Source of the DNA: Tistrella mobilis
Lineage (GTDB): Bacteria; Pseudomonadota; Alphaproteobacteria; Tistrellales; Tistrellaceae
Reading direction: 5' to 3'
DNA: 64,000 nt
Assembly (NCBI RefSeq): GCF_039634785.1
Contig: NZ_JBBIAB010000007.1
Coordinates: 62,001-126,000, forward strand
Shown here: positions 28,576-37,634 of the stretch, in pieces
How positions within the stretch are numbered: position 1 is the stretch's first letter
How the letters are laid out: the number at the start of each line of letters is the position of its first letter
Translations under genes and position numbers: made by a program
Notes under the pieces: model-generated
The model's input: the letters and a program-made list of their open reading frames with translations, nothing else
The model's database searches: none
What the model was told of the DNA's origin: nothing

Positions 28576-30387
28576 ATGGACTCGAAGATCATCAACCGGC
28601 GCGACCTCGACTTCATGCTCTACGACATGCTCGACGTCGAAAGCCTGACCACCCGGCCGCGCTTCGCCGACCATAGCCGCGACACCTTCGATGCGGCGAT
28701 CGACCTGTCGATGAAGATCGCGACCGATCACTACCTGCCGCATCTGCGCAAGAACGACACCAACGAGCCGCGCTTCGAGAACGGCCGGGTGGTGATGATC
28801 CCCGAGGTGAAGGCCGCCGTCGATCAGTTCATCGAGGCCGGATTGCTGGCGGCGGGACAGGAAGAGGAATGGGGCGGCATGCAGCTGCCCACCACCGTCG
28901 CCCATGCCTGCTATGCCCTGTTCGACGGCGCCAACGTCGCCACCGCTTCCTACACCTTCCTGACCATCGGCGCCTCGAACCTGATCAAGAGCTTCGGCTC
29001 CGACGCGCAGCGCGAACGCTATCTGCGGCCGATGCTGGCCGGGCGCTTCTTCGGCACCATGGCCCTGACCGAGCCCCAGGCCGGATCGGGCCTGGCCGAC
29101 GTCCGCACCCGGGCCGTTCCCCAGGACGACGGCACCTACCGGATCACCGGCAACAAGATCTTCATCTCGGCCGGCGATCACGAGCTGTCCGAGAACATCA
29201 TCCACATGGTGCTGGCCCGGATCGAGGGCGCGCCGGCGGGCGTGAAGGGCATCTCGCTGTTCATCGTGCCCAAGGTGCTGGTCAACGAGGATGGCAGCCT
29301 GGGCGCACGCAACGACGTGGCGCTGGGCGGGCTGATCCACAAGATGGGCTGGCGCGGCACCACCTCCACCATGCTGAATTTCGGCGAGAACGGCGGCGCG
29401 GTCGGCTATCTGGTGGGCGAGCCCCACAAGGGCCTCAGCTACATGTTCCAGATGATGAACGAGGCGCGGATCGGCGTCGGCCGCTGCGCGGTGATGCTGG
29501 GCTATGCCGGCTATCTCCACTCGCTGGACTATGCCCGCAACCGCCCGCAGGGGCGGCTGCCCACCGACAAGGACCCCGCCAGCCCGCAGGTGCCGATCGT
29601 CAATCATGCCGATGTGAAGCGCATGCTGCTGGCCCAGAAGGCCGCGGTCGAAGGCGGGCTGGCGCTCACCCTCAGCTGCGCCCGGCTGGTCGATGAACAG
29701 GAAACCGGCGAGACCGAGGCCGCCCGCGCCGAGGCGCAGCTGCTGCTCGACATCCTGACCCCGATCGCCAAGGCCTGGCCGTCGGATTACTGCCTGGAAG
29801 CCAATGTCCATGCCATTCAGATCCATGGCGGCTATGGCTTCACCCGGGAATATCAGGTCGAGCAGTATTACCGCGACAACCGGCTGAACCCGATCCATGA
29901 AGGCACCAACGGCATCCAGGCGATCGACCTTCTGGGCCGCAAGGTGACGATGATGAACGGTGCCGCCCTGCAGGCCCTGGGCAAGCGCTACGCCCAGGCG
30001 ATCACCGAGGCCCGCGCCTCGGGCGACGACCGGGTGCTGTGGCTGGCCGACCGGTTCGAAGAGGCGGTCGCACGTCTGCGCAAGACCACCGAAACCCTGG
30101 TGCCGATGGGGGCCGAAGGCAAGGTGGAGCTGTTCCTCGCCAATGCCACGGCCTATCTGCACCAGTTCGGCCATACCGTGCTGGCCTGGATCTGGCTGCG
30201 CCAGGCGACCACCGCCGCCCGGCTTGCCGCCGCGGCCCCGCATGACGCGGAGCGGGCCTTCCTGGACGGCAAATTCGCGGCCGCCCGGTATTTCTATGTC
30301 TGGGAACTGCCCAAGACCGCGGTCTGGGCCGGGATCCTGGAATCGAAGGACGACACCCTGCTCGCCACCGCCGACGCCTCGTTCTGA
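28576..30387 (+). CDS. Long-form acyl-CoA dehydrogenase with C-terminal extension (DmdC-like)
   Basis: 603 residues, the length of the DmdC/AidB-like ACAD group that carries an extra C-terminal acyl-CoA dehydrogenase domain (about residues 470-600). The opening DSKIINRRDLDFMLYDML is a subgroup hallmark. The catalytic core shows MALTEPQAGSGLADVRTRA, KIFISAGDHELSENIIHMVL and QIHGGYGFTREYQVEQYYRD followed by NPIHEGTNGIQAIDLLGRK. ATG 28576 has GGGAGGAT upstream; a longer frame to 28507 has none. DmdC acts on 3-methylmercaptopropionyl-CoA; other members use varied short or branched acyl-CoAs, so the substrate is open. It is followed after 60 bases by a hydroxyacyl-CoA dehydrogenase, probably the same operon. 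Confidence 0.92.
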   Translation: MDSKIINRRDLDFMLYDMLDVESLTTRPRFADHSRDTFDAAIDLSMKIATDHYLPHLRKNDTNEPRFENGRVVMIPEVKAAVDQFIEAGLLAAGQEEEWGGMQLPTTVAHACYALFDGANVATASYTFLTIGASNLIKSFGSDAQRERYLRPMLAGRFFGTMALTEPQAGSGLADVRTRAVPQDDGTYRITGNKIFISAGDHELSENIIHMVLARIEGAPAGVKGISLFIVPKVLVNEDGSLGARNDVALGGLIHKMGWRGTTSTMLNFGENGGAVGYLVGEPHKGLSYMFQMMNEARIGVGRCAVMLGYAGYLHSLDYARNRPQGRLPTDKDPASPQVPIVNHADVKRMLLAQKAAVEGGLALTLSCARLVDEQETGETEAARAEAQLLLDILTPIAKAWPSDYCLEANVHAIQIHGGYGFTREYQVEQYYRDNRLNPIHEGTNGIQAIDLLGRKVTMMNGAALQALGKRYAQAITEARASGDDRVLWLADRFEEAVARLRKTTETLVPMGAEGKVELFLANATAYLHQFGHTVLAWIWLRQATTAARLAAAAPHDAERAFLDGKFAAARYFYVWELPKTAVWAGILESKDDTLLATADASF

Positions 30388-30447
30388 GGCGCCGGCGGCG
30401 CGGACAACCGACCGACAAGAAGACGCTCCACGGAAGGAAACGCCACC

Positions 30448-31305
30448 ATGACCACCCGCATCGGCGTCGTCGGCGCCGGCATGATGGGCTCGGAGATCGC
30501 CCTGATCTTCGCACTTGCCGGCAATGACGTGCTGCTGACCGATCAGAATGTCGAGGCGGCCCGGGCCGCGATCGGCCGGCTCGAGGGCGTGCTCGACCGC
30601 GGCATCGGCCGCGGGCTGTTCTCGGAGACCGACAAGGGCCGCGCGCTCGGCCATCTTCGCGCGGCGGAAAGCCTTGAGGCCTTCGCCGATCGCGAACTGG
30701 TCGTGGAGGCGGTGTTCGAGGATCAGGAGATCAAGCAGGCGGTGTTCCGCCGCCTCGACGGCATTCTGGGGGCGGAGGCGATCATCGCCAGCAACACCTC
30801 GACCATCCCGATCTCCACGCTCGCCTCGGCAGTCTCCGCCGGGCGGCAGACCCGGTTCCTGGGCACGCATTTCTTCTCGCCCGTGCACCGCATGAAGCTG
30901 GTCGAGGTGATCCCCGGCTTCGACACCACCGACGAGGTGATCACGCGGGTGATGGATCTCTGCCGGGATGCCGGCAAGGAGCCGATCCGGGTCAAGGACG
31001 TGCCCGGCTTTGCGGTCAACCGCGTGCTCCACGCCTTCCTGATCGAGGCGGTGAAGCTGGTCGAGGAAGGCGTCGCCACCCCTGAGGACATCGACAAGGC
31101 CTGCCGGCTGGGCCTGGGTCACCCCATGGGGCCGTTCGAGCTGATGGACGTGGTGACCAACAGCCTCAGCCTTCAGGCGCAGGAAATCATGCACGACGCC
31201 TATGGCGAACGCTTCCGCCCGGCTTCCCTGCTCAAGCAGAAGGTCGCTGCCGGCCATGTCGGACGGAAGGCGGGGCGGGGCTGGAAGGTCTATCCGAAAG
31301 CATAG
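30448..31305 (+). CDS. 3-hydroxyacyl-CoA (3-hydroxybutyryl-CoA) dehydrogenase
   Basis: 285 residues, the normal size for stand-alone enzymes. The NAD motif is GVVGAGMMGSEIALIFALAG, the catalytic His lies in LGTHFFSPVHRMKLVEVIPG, and the C-terminal dimer domain has PGFAVNRVLHAFLIEAVKLV and CRLGLGHPMGPFELMDVV. It oxidises L-3-hydroxyacyl-CoA to 3-oxoacyl-CoA. GGAAGGAAA precedes the ATG. It probably works with the upstream dehydrogenase. Confidence 0.93.
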   Translation: MTTRIGVVGAGMMGSEIALIFALAGNDVLLTDQNVEAARAAIGRLEGVLDRGIGRGLFSETDKGRALGHLRAAESLEAFADRELVVEAVFEDQEIKQAVFRRLDGILGAEAIIASNTSTIPISTLASAVSAGRQTRFLGTHFFSPVHRMKLVEVIPGFDTTDEVITRVMDLCRDAGKEPIRVKDVPGFAVNRVLHAFLIEAVKLVEEGVATPEDIDKACRLGLGHPMGPFELMDVVTNSLSLQAQEIMHDAYGERFRPASLLKQKVAAGHVGRKAGRGWKVYPKA

Positions 31306-31380
31306 TGGGCACCTGCGGATGGATGCGACCGGACACTTCGGCTAGACTGTCCGCGAACTGGTTCACGCGGGGGAGACGGG

Positions 31381-33606
31381 ATGGCCGGTCGGCGACGGAC
31401 GATCATCCTCGTGGCATCCATCGCCGCACTTGCGGCTCTGGGCGTCGGAGCCTGGCGTTATGGCCCGGTTCTGGCCGTCGACCTGGCGGCAGATGCACTC
31501 ACCCGCCGCGGCCTCGGGCCGGTAACGGTGGCCGATCGCCACTTCGCGGATGGCGCACTGGTTCTGGACGACGTGACGCTCGGCGCCCCCGCCGACGGCA
31601 GTTCAGCTGCCTCGGGCGCCCATGCCCGCCGGATCACCCTCGCCTTCACACTCGATGCGCTTCTCGACGGCCGGCTGGCGGATCTCAGGATCGACGGTCT
31701 GACGTTGCGGCTGGTCGAGGGGCAGCCCGGGCCGTTCGCGCCGCTTCTTCAGCCTGCCTCCGGCCCGGAAGAGACCACGCCCGCCCCGCTGACCCTGCCG
31801 GTCGACGGCGCCGCGATCGACGATATCGACGCAGCCTGGCTCTCAGCCGATGGCACGCCCCTGCTCCGCTTCCAGGGCAGCGCTGGCGCCGACCGCCTGT
31901 CCTCCGATCCGGACATCACCCTCACCGGCCGGCTCGCCTGGTCGACGGCCGACGGGGCCACCGACGCCGCTGCCGATCTGGCCCTGTCCGCCCGGCTGTC
32001 GCGTGCAGACGGCCGCGAACGCATCGAACTGGGCGGCGATGTGGCGCCGACCGGCGGCGGCCCCGGCTGGCATGTGGATCGCGACCGGCCGGTTCCGGTC
32101 GCCTTCACCCTGACCCGCAGCCTGGTCGATGGCGGCGTGCGGATCGACCTTGCCGACTGTCTCAACCTCCCGGCCCTGACCCTGGACGCAGGAGAGACAA
32201 CGCTTCGCCTGAGCGAGGGACGGCTCTGCCCAATAGAGGGCCAGCCGCTGCTCGATCTGACCGATGGCGCCAGATCGGTTCAGGGGGTGCTCGCCGGGGC
32301 CCGGATCGACGGGGACGCGGTGACCGGCCGGCTGCCGACCGTCACGCTGGCCGGCGACCCGCTGGACGGCCCCCTGCAGATGACCGCGTCGGACGGGGAT
32401 CTCCGGCTGCCGGCCGCCGATCTCGCGATTTCGGGGCTGACGGTCGAGGCCGGCATCGAAGCGCCGGATGCGCCGGAACCGGTGGTCACCATCGGCCGGC
32501 TGTCCGCCCGCCTGACGGACATCGCCACCCCGCTGCGCTTCGCGCCCCTCGACATCGCGCTCTCGGGCCGGGCTGCCGCCCAGGGCATCGAACTGGCGGG
32601 TGAGGTGCATGATCCGCGGCAGCGAGCCCGGGCCGACATCACCCTCTCCCACGACCCCGCCAGCGGGCGCGGTACGGCCCTGGTCAGACTGCCCGCCGTC
32701 ACCTGGGCGCGCGAGCGGCTGCAACCGGCCGATCTGGTGCCGTCGGCGGGCGGCATCGTCACCGGTGTCGCCGGCCAGACGGCAGCCACCGCCACGATCC
32801 GCTGGGGCGGCGGCCCGCTGCGGCTGCGGCTGGTGGCAAGCCTCGCCAATGCCGGCTTCACCGCCGAGGCGGCGACCGTCTCGGGCCTGACAGGCCAGCT
32901 GGTGCTGACGGGCCCCGATCCCTGGGTCACCGACGGGCCGCAGACGCTCGACATCGGCCGGATCGAGGCGGGGCTGCCCCTGACCGACGGCCGGATGACC
33001 GCGATCCTGACCCCCACCACCTTCGATGTCGTCAACGCGGAATGGCCTTTCGCCGGCGGCCGCTTGTCGGTGGAACCGGTACGGGTGCCGCTGGGCGCGG
33101 GCGACCGGCGGGTGATCCTGCGGGCCGAGAACCTGGAACTCGGCCTGCTCGCCGCCTTTGCCGACGAACCGGCACTGAATGCCGACGGACGCATTTCCGG
33201 CTTCGTGCCGGTGGTGCTGGGGGACGAGGGTATCCGCATCGACCATGCCGAATTCACCGGCCAGGCCGGCCGGCTGAGCTGGGCATCGAATACGGCCGAG
33301 GCCGCGGCCGGCAGCGCGGGCGAAGGCGCCGACCTGCTGGCGCGTGCGCTGGAAGACTTCCGCATGCGGCATCTGCGCCTCACCCTCGACGGCCCGCTGG
33401 AGGGTGAGCTGACCGCGGGATTGTCGCTCGCGGGATCGAGCCCGGCGGTGTATGACGGGTATCCGATGGAGATCAACCTCGACGTCCGCGGGCCGCTCGC
33501 CCAGCTGCTCTCCGTCGAAGGGCGGCTGTTCGATTCCGGTGCGGAGGGTTTCGGCCAGTCCCTCGTGAAAGAGCAGTCGCGGATGAAGAGCCGGTCGCCC
33601 GAATAG
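31381..33606 (+). CDS. ydbH: YdbH-family AsmA-like intermembrane lipid-transport protein
   Basis: 741 residues, shorter than E. coli YdbH (about 880). A single N-terminal membrane anchor (about residues 6-24) is followed by a long, almost entirely beta-type periplasmic region with the repeated short strands and Asp/Gly turns of AsmA-like bridge proteins (ADLRIDGLTLRLVEGQ). The C-terminal YdbH domain is suggested by LSWASNTAEAAAGSAGEGAD…LLARALEDF. What secures the call is the order: a YnbE-type lipoprotein and a YdbL-type protein follow directly. In E. coli YdbH bridges inner and outer membrane with YnbE and transports phospholipid redundantly with TamB and YhdP. ATG 31381 has GGGGGAGACGG upstream. 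Confidence 0.85.
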   Translation: MAGRRRTIILVASIAALAALGVGAWRYGPVLAVDLAADALTRRGLGPVTVADRHFADGALVLDDVTLGAPADGSSAASGAHARRITLAFTLDALLDGRLADLRIDGLTLRLVEGQPGPFAPLLQPASGPEETTPAPLTLPVDGAAIDDIDAAWLSADGTPLLRFQGSAGADRLSSDPDITLTGRLAWSTADGATDAAADLALSARLSRADGRERIELGGDVAPTGGGPGWHVDRDRPVPVAFTLTRSLVDGGVRIDLADCLNLPALTLDAGETTLRLSEGRLCPIEGQPLLDLTDGARSVQGVLAGARIDGDAVTGRLPTVTLAGDPLDGPLQMTASDGDLRLPAADLAISGLTVEAGIEAPDAPEPVVTIGRLSARLTDIATPLRFAPLDIALSGRAAAQGIELAGEVHDPRQRARADITLSHDPASGRGTALVRLPAVTWARERLQPADLVPSAGGIVTGVAGQTAATATIRWGGGPLRLRLVASLANAGFTAEAATVSGLTGQLVLTGPDPWVTDGPQTLDIGRIEAGLPLTDGRMTAILTPTTFDVVNAEWPFAGGRLSVEPVRVPLGAGDRRVILRAENLELGLLAAFADEPALNADGRISGFVPVVLGDEGIRIDHAEFTGQAGRLSWASNTAEAAAGSAGEGADLLARALEDFRMRHLRLTLDGPLEGELTAGLSLAGSSPAVYDGYPMEINLDVRGPLAQLLSVEGRLFDSGAEGFGQSLVKEQSRMKSRSPE

Positions 33607-33638
33607 CGACCCGATACCGCAGGCCGGGGAGGACAGGA

Positions 33639-33833
33639 ATGGCCGGACCGATACGTTTGCTGCCGCTGGCAGGCATTCTGGTGCTGCTGGCGGCCTGCCA
33701 GCCGACCGTGAGGGTCGAGGCGCCCGAGAAGCCGATCGTCATCAACGTCAACGTCAAGATCGAGCACGAGGTCCGGGTCCGGGTCGAAAAGGACATCGAG
33801 GATCTGCTCGCCGAAGAGCCGGAGCTGTTCTGA
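33639..33833 (+). CDS. ynbE: YnbE-family outer-membrane lipoprotein
   Basis: 64 residues. Lipobox LLAAC with Cys at residue 20, then the family core QPTVRVEAPEKPIVINVNVK (about 21-40), then IEHEVRVRVEKDIEDLL. The size and the VNVKIEHEVRV strand match YnbE, which extends the YdbH beta-sheet at the outer membrane. GGGGAGGACAGGA precedes the ATG. The stop overlaps the next start (TGATG). Confidence 0.92.
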   Translation: MAGPIRLLPLAGILVLLAACQPTVRVEAPEKPIVINVNVKIEHEVRVRVEKDIEDLLAEEPELF

Positions 33834-34225
33834 TGCCGACCCTGCCCGCCCGTCGCCGCACCGCCGCCCGGTTCATCGCCGTTCTGCTGGCCGCCGCCCT
33901 GCCCGTCGCCGCCGTCCTGCCATTGGCCCTGCCCCGCGCCGCCATGGCCCAGGAAGCCGGCCTCGATGCGCTGAAGGCGCAGGGGCTGGTCGGCGAGCGC
34001 TTCGACGGCTATGTGGGTGCCGTAAAGTCCCAGACCGATGCCGCCACGCAGCAGGTGATCGACCGGATCAACCTGCAGCGCAAGGACCGCTACCGGGCCA
34101 TCGCCGCCAAGCGCGGCGCCTCGCTCTCGGCCGTCGAGCGTATCGCCGGCGCGCAGGTGATCGAGCGCGCCCCGTCCGGAACCTGGGTGATGCCGGAAGG
34201 CAGCGGCTGGGTGCAGAAGCCCTGA
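33833..34225 (+). CDS. ydbL: YdbL-family (DUF1318) periplasmic protein
   Basis: 130 residues with a signal peptide (cleavage likely near residue 38, AAMAQEA). The mature part GLDALKAQGLVGERFDGYVG and the later NLQRKDRYRAIAAKRGASLS fit DUF1318. YdbL modulates YdbH-YnbE assembly in E. coli. The C-terminus (PSGTWVMPEGSGWVQKP) is the usual short tail. It is the last gene of the three-gene unit. Confidence 0.92.
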   Translation: MPTLPARRRTAARFIAVLLAAALPVAAVLPLALPRAAMAQEAGLDALKAQGLVGERFDGYVGAVKSQTDAATQQVIDRINLQRKDRYRAIAAKRGASLSAVERIAGAQVIERAPSGTWVMPEGSGWVQKP

Positions 34226-34336
34226 GGCCATGCCCCTGCGGGCGGAAGCCTTGCCGGCCCGGGGCAGACGCGGCAGGATCTGCAGGCCCCGGCAGGCCAT
34301 CGAACGAGCCTCGGGGCCAACCGGAGGACCCGCCCG

Positions 34337-35986
34337 ATGCTCGACGCTCCCCGCCCCGACGAAACCATTGCCGGATGGCGCGCCCGCTTTCGCTGGCAGA
34401 TCCCGGCGCGGCTGAACATCGCCGCCCAGACCGCGGGCCGCTGGGCGCATGAGGCACCGGATCGCACGGCCCTGATCCATGTCGAGGAAGACGGCAGCCG
34501 CAAGGTCTTCAGTTTTGCCGACATCGACCGGCTGGCGGGGCGTCTGGCCGCCGGGCTTCTGCATCTGGGGGTCGGGCGCGGCGACCGGGTGGGGATCTGC
34601 CTGTCGCAGAGCCCCGAAGCGGCGCTGGCCCATATGGCGATCTACCGGATCGGCGCCATCGCCCTGCCGCTCTTCACGCTCTTCGGCCCGGAAGCGCTCG
34701 CCTATCGCCTGGCCGACAGCGGCACCCGTGCGGTGATCGTCGATCCCGGCCGGCTGGACGCCGTGATGTCGGTGCAGGCCGACTGTCCGGATCTTGCCCG
34801 GGTGATCGTGACCGGCCCCGAGCCGGTGCCGGCCGGCACCATCGCCTTCGACCGGCTGATCCGCGATGCCACCGGCACCCCGCCTGCGATCCTCGACACC
34901 GCGGCCGATGATCCCGCCGTGATCATCTATACCTCGGGCACCACCGGCAATCCCAAGGGTGCGCTGCATGCCCACCGGGTGCTGTCGGGCCATCTGCCGG
35001 GCGTGCAGATGCCGCACGACTTCCCGCCCCGGCCGGACGACCTGTTCTGGACACCGGCCGACTGGGCCTGGATCGGCGGGCTGTTCGACGTCCTGCTGCC
35101 GGCCTGGGCCATGGGGATCGGCGTCGTTTCGCAGCGCATGCGCAAATTCGACCCCGAAGCCGCCCTCCGGCTGATGGCGACGGAGCGGGTGCGCAACACC
35201 TTCCTGCCGCCGACCGCGCTGAAGCTGATGCGTGGCGTGCCCCGCGACCGGGTGCCCGCCGATCTGGCGCTCCGCTCCGTCGGCAGCGGCGGCGAGAGCC
35301 TCGGGTCCGAGCTGCTCGACTGGGGGCGCGAGGTTCTGGGCGTGCCGATCAATGAATTCTACGGCCAGACCGAATGCAATCTGACCGTGTCCTGCAACCA
35401 GCGGATCGAACCCTCGCCCCCGGGCGCCATGGGCCGCGCCGTGCCCGGCCATGAGGTGCTGATCGTCGACGAGGCGGGCCAGGCCGTGCCCGACGGCGAG
35501 ACCGGCGAAATCGCGGTCAGTGCCCCCGACCCGGTGATGTTCCTGCGCTACTGGAACAACCCTGCGGCCACCGAGGCCAAGTTCTGCAACGGCCGGCTGC
35601 TGACCGGCGATATGGGCCGGCGCGACGCGGACGGTCTGTTCCACTTCATGGGTCGGGCCGACGATGTGATCACCAGCGGCGGCTACCGCATCGGCCCGGC
35701 CGAGATCGAGGACTGCCTGATCCGGCACCCGGCGGTGGCCATGGCCGCCGTGATCGGCAAGCCCGATCCGGTGCGCACCGAGATCGTGAAGGCCTTCGTG
35801 GTTACGGCCCCGGGGGTCGAGCCGTCGGACGATCTGGCCCGCGCGCTGGGCGCCCATGTTCGCGACCGTCTGGCGGCCCATGAATACCCGCGCGAGATCG
35901 CCTTCGTTACGGAACTGCCGATGACCGCAACCGGGAAGATCATGCGGCGTGTTCTGAAGCAACGCGAGGCGACAATAGGCGATTGA
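34337..35986 (+). CDS. Acyl-CoA synthetase, medium-chain (ACSM)-like
   Basis: 549 residues, adenylate-forming. The opening FRWQIPARLNIAAQTAGRWA is that of acetyl-CoA-synthetase-like and ACSM-type enzymes. P-loop AVIIYTSGTTGNPKGALHAH; acceptor-site segments EFYGQTECNLTVSCN, LTGDMGRRDADGLFHFMGRA with DDVITSGGYRIGPAEIED; C-terminal TATGKIMRRVLKQRE with the catalytic Lys. It activates carboxylic acids to CoA thioesters. Its stop codon lies inside a Fur-like box for the next gene. Confidence 0.9.
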   Translation: MLDAPRPDETIAGWRARFRWQIPARLNIAAQTAGRWAHEAPDRTALIHVEEDGSRKVFSFADIDRLAGRLAAGLLHLGVGRGDRVGICLSQSPEAALAHMAIYRIGAIALPLFTLFGPEALAYRLADSGTRAVIVDPGRLDAVMSVQADCPDLARVIVTGPEPVPAGTIAFDRLIRDATGTPPAILDTAADDPAVIIYTSGTTGNPKGALHAHRVLSGHLPGVQMPHDFPPRPDDLFWTPADWAWIGGLFDVLLPAWAMGIGVVSQRMRKFDPEAALRLMATERVRNTFLPPTALKLMRGVPRDRVPADLALRSVGSGGESLGSELLDWGREVLGVPINEFYGQTECNLTVSCNQRIEPSPPGAMGRAVPGHEVLIVDEAGQAVPDGETGEIAVSAPDPVMFLRYWNNPAATEAKFCNGRLLTGDMGRRDADGLFHFMGRADDVITSGGYRIGPAEIEDCLIRHPAVAMAAVIGKPDPVRTEIVKAFVVTAPGVEPSDDLARALGAHVRDRLAAHEYPREIAFVTELPMTATGKIMRRVLKQREATIGD

Positions 35987-35998
35987 CAATCATTCTCA
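35984..35998. promoter_or_regulatory. Fur-like box upstream of bfd
   Basis: TGACAATCATTCTCA matches 12 of 14 fixed positions of the 7-1-7 Fur core TGATAATnATTATCA. It begins on the ligase stop codon and lies about 95 bases upstream of the bfd start. A near copy occurs at 36301-36315. Confidence 0.6.
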
Positions 35999-36093
35999 GC
36001 ATTGCCACTCTATCCATGCGAACGGTTCGCAGTGGCGGCGAAGTGCCCCTTCCCGCCACTGCAACCAGCCCCCGGATCGGAGTGCGGCTCAGC

Positions 36094-36303
36094 ATGTATG
36101 TCTGCATCTGCAACGGATTGACGGAACGGCGTGTGCGCGAGGCTGCGGCCGGTGCGCGAAGTGTCTCGGGCGTCTACCGCGCCCTGGGGACCCGGCCGCA
36201 ATGCGGCAAATGCGTCGACTGCGTCCGGGCCATGCTGCCCGGCTGCGGCAGCACCGGTGCCGAGGCGGCAAATGCGGCGGTTCCGGCGTCGATCCGCGCC
36301 TGA
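36094..36303 (+). CDS. bfd: Bacterioferritin-associated ferredoxin
   Basis: 69 residues. It starts MYVCICNGLTERRVREAA with Cys at 4 and 6 and a second pair CGKC at 37 and 40, the [2Fe-2S] ligand spacing of Bfd (BFD-like domain). Bfd reduces ferric iron stored in bacterioferritin so that it can be released under iron limitation. An extra Cys at 43 and one at 50 lie outside the cluster pattern. A Fur-like box lies upstream, consistent with induction when iron is low. bfr follows. Confidence 0.93.
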   Translation: MYVCICNGLTERRVREAAAGARSVSGVYRALGTRPQCGKCVDCVRAMLPGCGSTGAEAANAAVPASIRA

Positions 36304-36315
36304 CAATCACTCTCA
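36301..36315. promoter_or_regulatory. Second Fur-like box, between bfd and bfr
   Basis: TGACAATCACTCTCA differs from the upstream box by one base and matches 11 of 14 Fur-core positions. Its first three bases are the bfd stop codon. Confidence 0.5.
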
Positions 36316-36332
36316 GGCTTCGATCGCGCAGT

Positions 36333-36379
36333 TGCGACGCAAACTCAAGAAAAGCTCGAAGCTGCGACGCAAACTCAAG
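36333..36379. repeat. 17-bp direct repeat in the bfr leader
   Basis: TGCGACGCAAACTCAAG occurs at 36333-36349 and 36363-36379, 30 bases start to start, about three helical turns. The first copy is preceded by T, making TTGCG-A-CGCAA an odd palindrome. The location between a Fur-like box and the bfr start suggests tandem regulator sites. Confidence 0.6.
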
Positions 36380-36514
36380 TAATTCCACGATTTTTTGAAG
36401 AATTCCAGCCTGTCCGCACTGGCCGCGGGACAGAGTTGTGGCTATAGTCTCGTTCAAAGCCGGCGCCTTCCCCTGCAGCCGGCATCGGGTCACGAGAACG
36501 AGGACGAGACGGCC

Positions 36515-36997
36515 ATGAAGGGCGATCCGAAGATCATCAAGCACCTCAACACGGTGCTGAAGAACGAACTCACCGCCATCAACCAGTATTTCCTTCACGC
36601 CCGGATGCTGAAGGACTGGGGCTATCGCAAGCTCGGTCACGTGGAATACCACGAGTCGATCGACGAGATGAAGCACGCCGATAAGGTGATTGAGCGGATC
36701 CTGTTCCTGGAAGGTCTGCCCAACCTTCAGGATCTGGGCAAGCTGCACATCGGCGAGACCGTGCCCGAAATGCTCCAGGCCGATCTGGATCTGGAGATGA
36801 AGGCCGTCGGCGACCTGCGCGTCGCCATCGCCGATTGCGAGACCAAGGCCGATTTCGTCACGCGCGATCTGCTGCGCGAGATTCTGAAGAGCGAGGAAGA
36901 GCATATCGACTGGCTGGAGACCCAGCTGGGCCTGGTCGATCAGCTCGGCCTGCAGAACTATCTCCAGACCGCGGCCGGCGAGATCGAGGAGCCCTGA
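36515..36997 (+). CDS. bfr: Bacterioferritin
   Basis: 160 residues, typical length. Ferroxidase ligands are visible at Glu18, Glu51 and His54, and the haem-ligand Met52 is present (ESIDEMKH), so it should form a haem-containing 24-mer. [20 protein letters not shown] and [10 protein letters not shown] are canonical. It oxidises and stores iron and detoxifies Fe(II). ATG 36515 is the first residue of the standard Bfr N-terminus. A bidirectional terminator follows. Confidence 0.96.
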   Translation: MKGDPKIIKHLNTVLKNELTAINQYFLHARMLKDWGYRKLGHVEYHESIDEMKHADKVIERILFLEGLPNLQDLGKLHIGETVPEMLQADLDLEMKAVGDLRVAIADCETKADFVTRDLLREILKSEEEHIDWLETQLGLVDQLGLQNYLQTAAGEIEEP

Positions 36998-37027
36998 TCC
37001 GGGCCGCGCCGACAGCGTTGATCAACG

Positions 37028-37059
37028 GAAGGGCCGGCAGTTTTCACTGCCGGCCCTTC
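37028..37059. terminator. Bidirectional terminator after bfr
   Basis: GAAGGGCCGGCAG (37028-37040) pairs perfectly with 37047-37059 around TTTTCA. It separates convergent bfr and the 37091-37474 gene. Confidence 0.85.
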
Positions 37060-37090
37060 TGCTTGAAGCCTTGCCGGTAATCCCGCCGGT

Positions 37091-37474
37091 TCATCCCTGC
37101 GGATCCACCCACCGGCCCTCGTTGACCATCGCGATGGCACGGTCGGTCTCGGCCTCGATCTCACGCAGGCGTGCGGCGCGGCGGTTCAGGTCGTCTGCGA
37201 TCCCGCCCAGCCGCTCGACATGCCGGGCCAGCTGGCCGCGCTGATCGTCGAGGCGCCGGTGCTGATGATCCAGCGCCCCCCGCGCGGCGGCAAGATCGGC
37301 ACCGGCGGCATCGATCGCCTCCAGCGCCCGCGACAGCCGGTCGACCGCACGCTGCCGGCGATCGAAAGCAACCACCACCGGTGCAGCCCCACGCACCGCA
37401 TCCTTCGGCGGCATCGGCACGCGCTCACCGCGATGCCGGCCGAGTTCAACGATCTTCGCGCCATCCTCGGTCAT
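37091..37474 (-). CDS. Hypothetical coiled-coil protein
   Basis: 127 residues. No family recognised. From about residue 40 on it is Ala/Arg/Asp/Glu-rich with heptad-like spacing (RLSRALEAIDAAGADLAAAR, then LDDQRGQLARHVERLGGIAD), so a long coiled coil is likely. No signal peptide or membrane segment. The start at 37474 has GGGAGG eight bases upstream. It lies 160 bases downstream of a chemoreceptor on the same strand; a functional link is possible but unproven. Confidence 0.7.
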   Translation of the reverse strand: MTEDGAKIVELGRHRGERVPMPPKDAVRGAAPVVVAFDRRQRAVDRLSRALEAIDAAGADLAAARGALDHQHRRLDDQRGQLARHVERLGGIADDLNRRAARLREIEAETDRAIAMVNEGRWVDPQG

Positions 37475-37634
37475 GTGGGGCCTCCCATTCCGGTGGATCT
37501 GCCGGCCCCGGATATGGAAGGGCCCATTCCTATAAAAATGGGGCGACGGTTGTATGAGGGAAAGGCATGATTGACGGGAAAGATGCGAGGGGATATCCGC
37601 GCCCGACGACATACCCCCCCGCACCCATCGGCCA

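Noticed and set aside
28327-31257. 976-codon open frame on the - strand
   Set aside because: Antisense to the DmdC-like and hydroxyacyl-CoA dehydrogenase genes, without recognisable domains or a ribosome site.
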